From the NCBI GenBank assembly GCA_021735645.1, contig JAIPGP010000042.1, positions 1 to 33,065 on the forward strand: a DNA stretch of 33,065 nt. Reading direction: 5' to 3'. A program made the translations under genes and the position numbers. The DNA comes from Candidatus Cloacimonadota bacterium. Its GTDB lineage: Bacteria > Cloacimonadota > Cloacimonadia > Cloacimonadales > TCS61. Of this stretch, positions 32,749 through 33,065 are shown one piece after another (positions within the stretch are counted from its first letter, which is position 1; each line of letters opens with the position of its first letter). The notes under the pieces are model-generated. The model made no database searches and was not told where the DNA came from. It was given only the letters and a program-made list of their open reading frames with translations.

Positions 32749-32917
32749 AACCGCTAAAGCCGCTAAACTACGCGAAAAAATACCAGAAAAAGCACTAAGA
32801 CCAGAGTTATCTATGCAAACAACTCTCATTCTGTCCCTTCTCATTTTCGCATTTTCATATTTTGTCAATTTCATTCTTTCCCTCTTCCTTTCGCGTCATT
32901 TCGCGCTTTTCGCGGTT
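32749..32917. repeat. AACCGC...CGCGGTT intergenic element, copy 1
   Basis: Begins AACCGCTAAAGCCGCTAAAC followed by TACGCGAAA, and ends with three TTTCGCG-type units (32889-32917) closing in CGCGGTT, so the ends are imperfect inverted repeats (AACCGC / GCGGTT; CGCGAAA / TTTCGCG). The interior is AT/C-rich and non-coding. It lies about 40 bp upstream of the giant gene start and so inside its likely promoter/leader region. Confidence 0.75.
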
Positions 32918-32940
32918 GATAATCTTCTCTCTTTCTTCTG

Positions 32941-33065
32941 AACCGCCAAAGCCGCTAAACTACGCGAAATAATACAAGAAACATCAGCAAAACAAGTTCT
33001 TCCAATAAACTCCATCCTTCTTCTCATTACATTTCTTCCTTTCGCGTCTTTTCGCGCCTTTCGCG
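32941..33065. repeat. AACCGC...CGCG intergenic element, copy 2 (runs off the window)
   Basis: Begins AACCGCCAAAGCCGCTAAAC plus TACGCGAAA, 23 bp after copy 1 and in the same orientation. The TTTCGCG units at 33040-33065 are cut by the window end. Its interior is about 40 bp shorter than in copy 1 and not similar, so only the ends are conserved. Confidence 0.75.

Overview
The window looks like a chromosomal segment of an uncultured anaerobic FCB-group bacterium, most probably Cloacimonadota. The reasons are a type IX secretion (T9SS) style C-terminal sorting domain on a PKD-rich exported protein, a second very large PKD-repeat protein, a membrane-bound [NiFe]-hydrogenase of the Mbh/Mrp kind, and the AT-leaning composition. 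The taxonomic call is inference; there is no rRNA or other phylogenetic marker here.

Layout. (1) 1-2319 (+): the 3' part of an exported PKD/cadherin-like protein ending in a T9SS-type sorting domain. (2) 2320-2513: an intergenic gap made almost entirely of 7-nt repeats, G-rich and then C-rich. (3) 7326-2514 (-): the maturation operon hypF-hypC-hypD-hypE-hypA, with no hypB. (4) 7327-7604: a divergent promoter region. (5) 7605-19754 (+): a tightly packed 17-gene operon. In order it encodes an FeS protein and a flavoprotein resembling sulfhydrogenase beta and gamma, a polyferredoxin, a NuoH-like subunit, the [NiFe] small subunit, a NuoC-like subunit, the [NiFe] large subunit, a NuoL/MrpA-N-like subunit, an MbhD/E (MrpA-C-like) subunit, MrpB, C, D, E, F and G, an MbhN-like ferredoxin and a HycI-type maturation protease. 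(6) 19843-21876 (-): histidine kinase, CBS-pair protein and single-domain response regulator. (7) 21877-22439: non-coding, with short-period repeats and palindromes. (8) 22440-32711 (-): one gene for a protein of about 3,423 residues with eight PKD domains, a LamG-like domain, repeated GWNL and ECRG modules, cadherin-like domains and a C-terminal dockerin-like domain. (9) 32712-33065: two copies of an AACCGC...CGCGAAA repeat element upstream of that gene.

How it works together. The hyp genes and the HycI protease mature the hydrogenase encoded next door. The hydrogenase catalytic module (small and large subunits with intact Ni ligands) sits with a complete Mrp-type cation/proton antiporter module. 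In addition it carries a flavin/FeS input module at the head of the operon. The simplest reading is a membrane complex coupling NAD(P)H- and/or ferredoxin-linked H2 turnover to an ion gradient, which would suit a fermentative or syntrophic life. The two large exported proteins flanking the metabolic block share module types and are probably surface or extracellular proteins.

Most notable points: the sulfhydrogenase-like module joined to an Mbh-Mrp operon; loss of the conserved TM5 glutamate in one antiporter-like subunit while MrpD keeps it; the giant repeat protein with long near-identical in-frame DNA repeats; and a different short-period repeat in nearly every longer intergenic gap.
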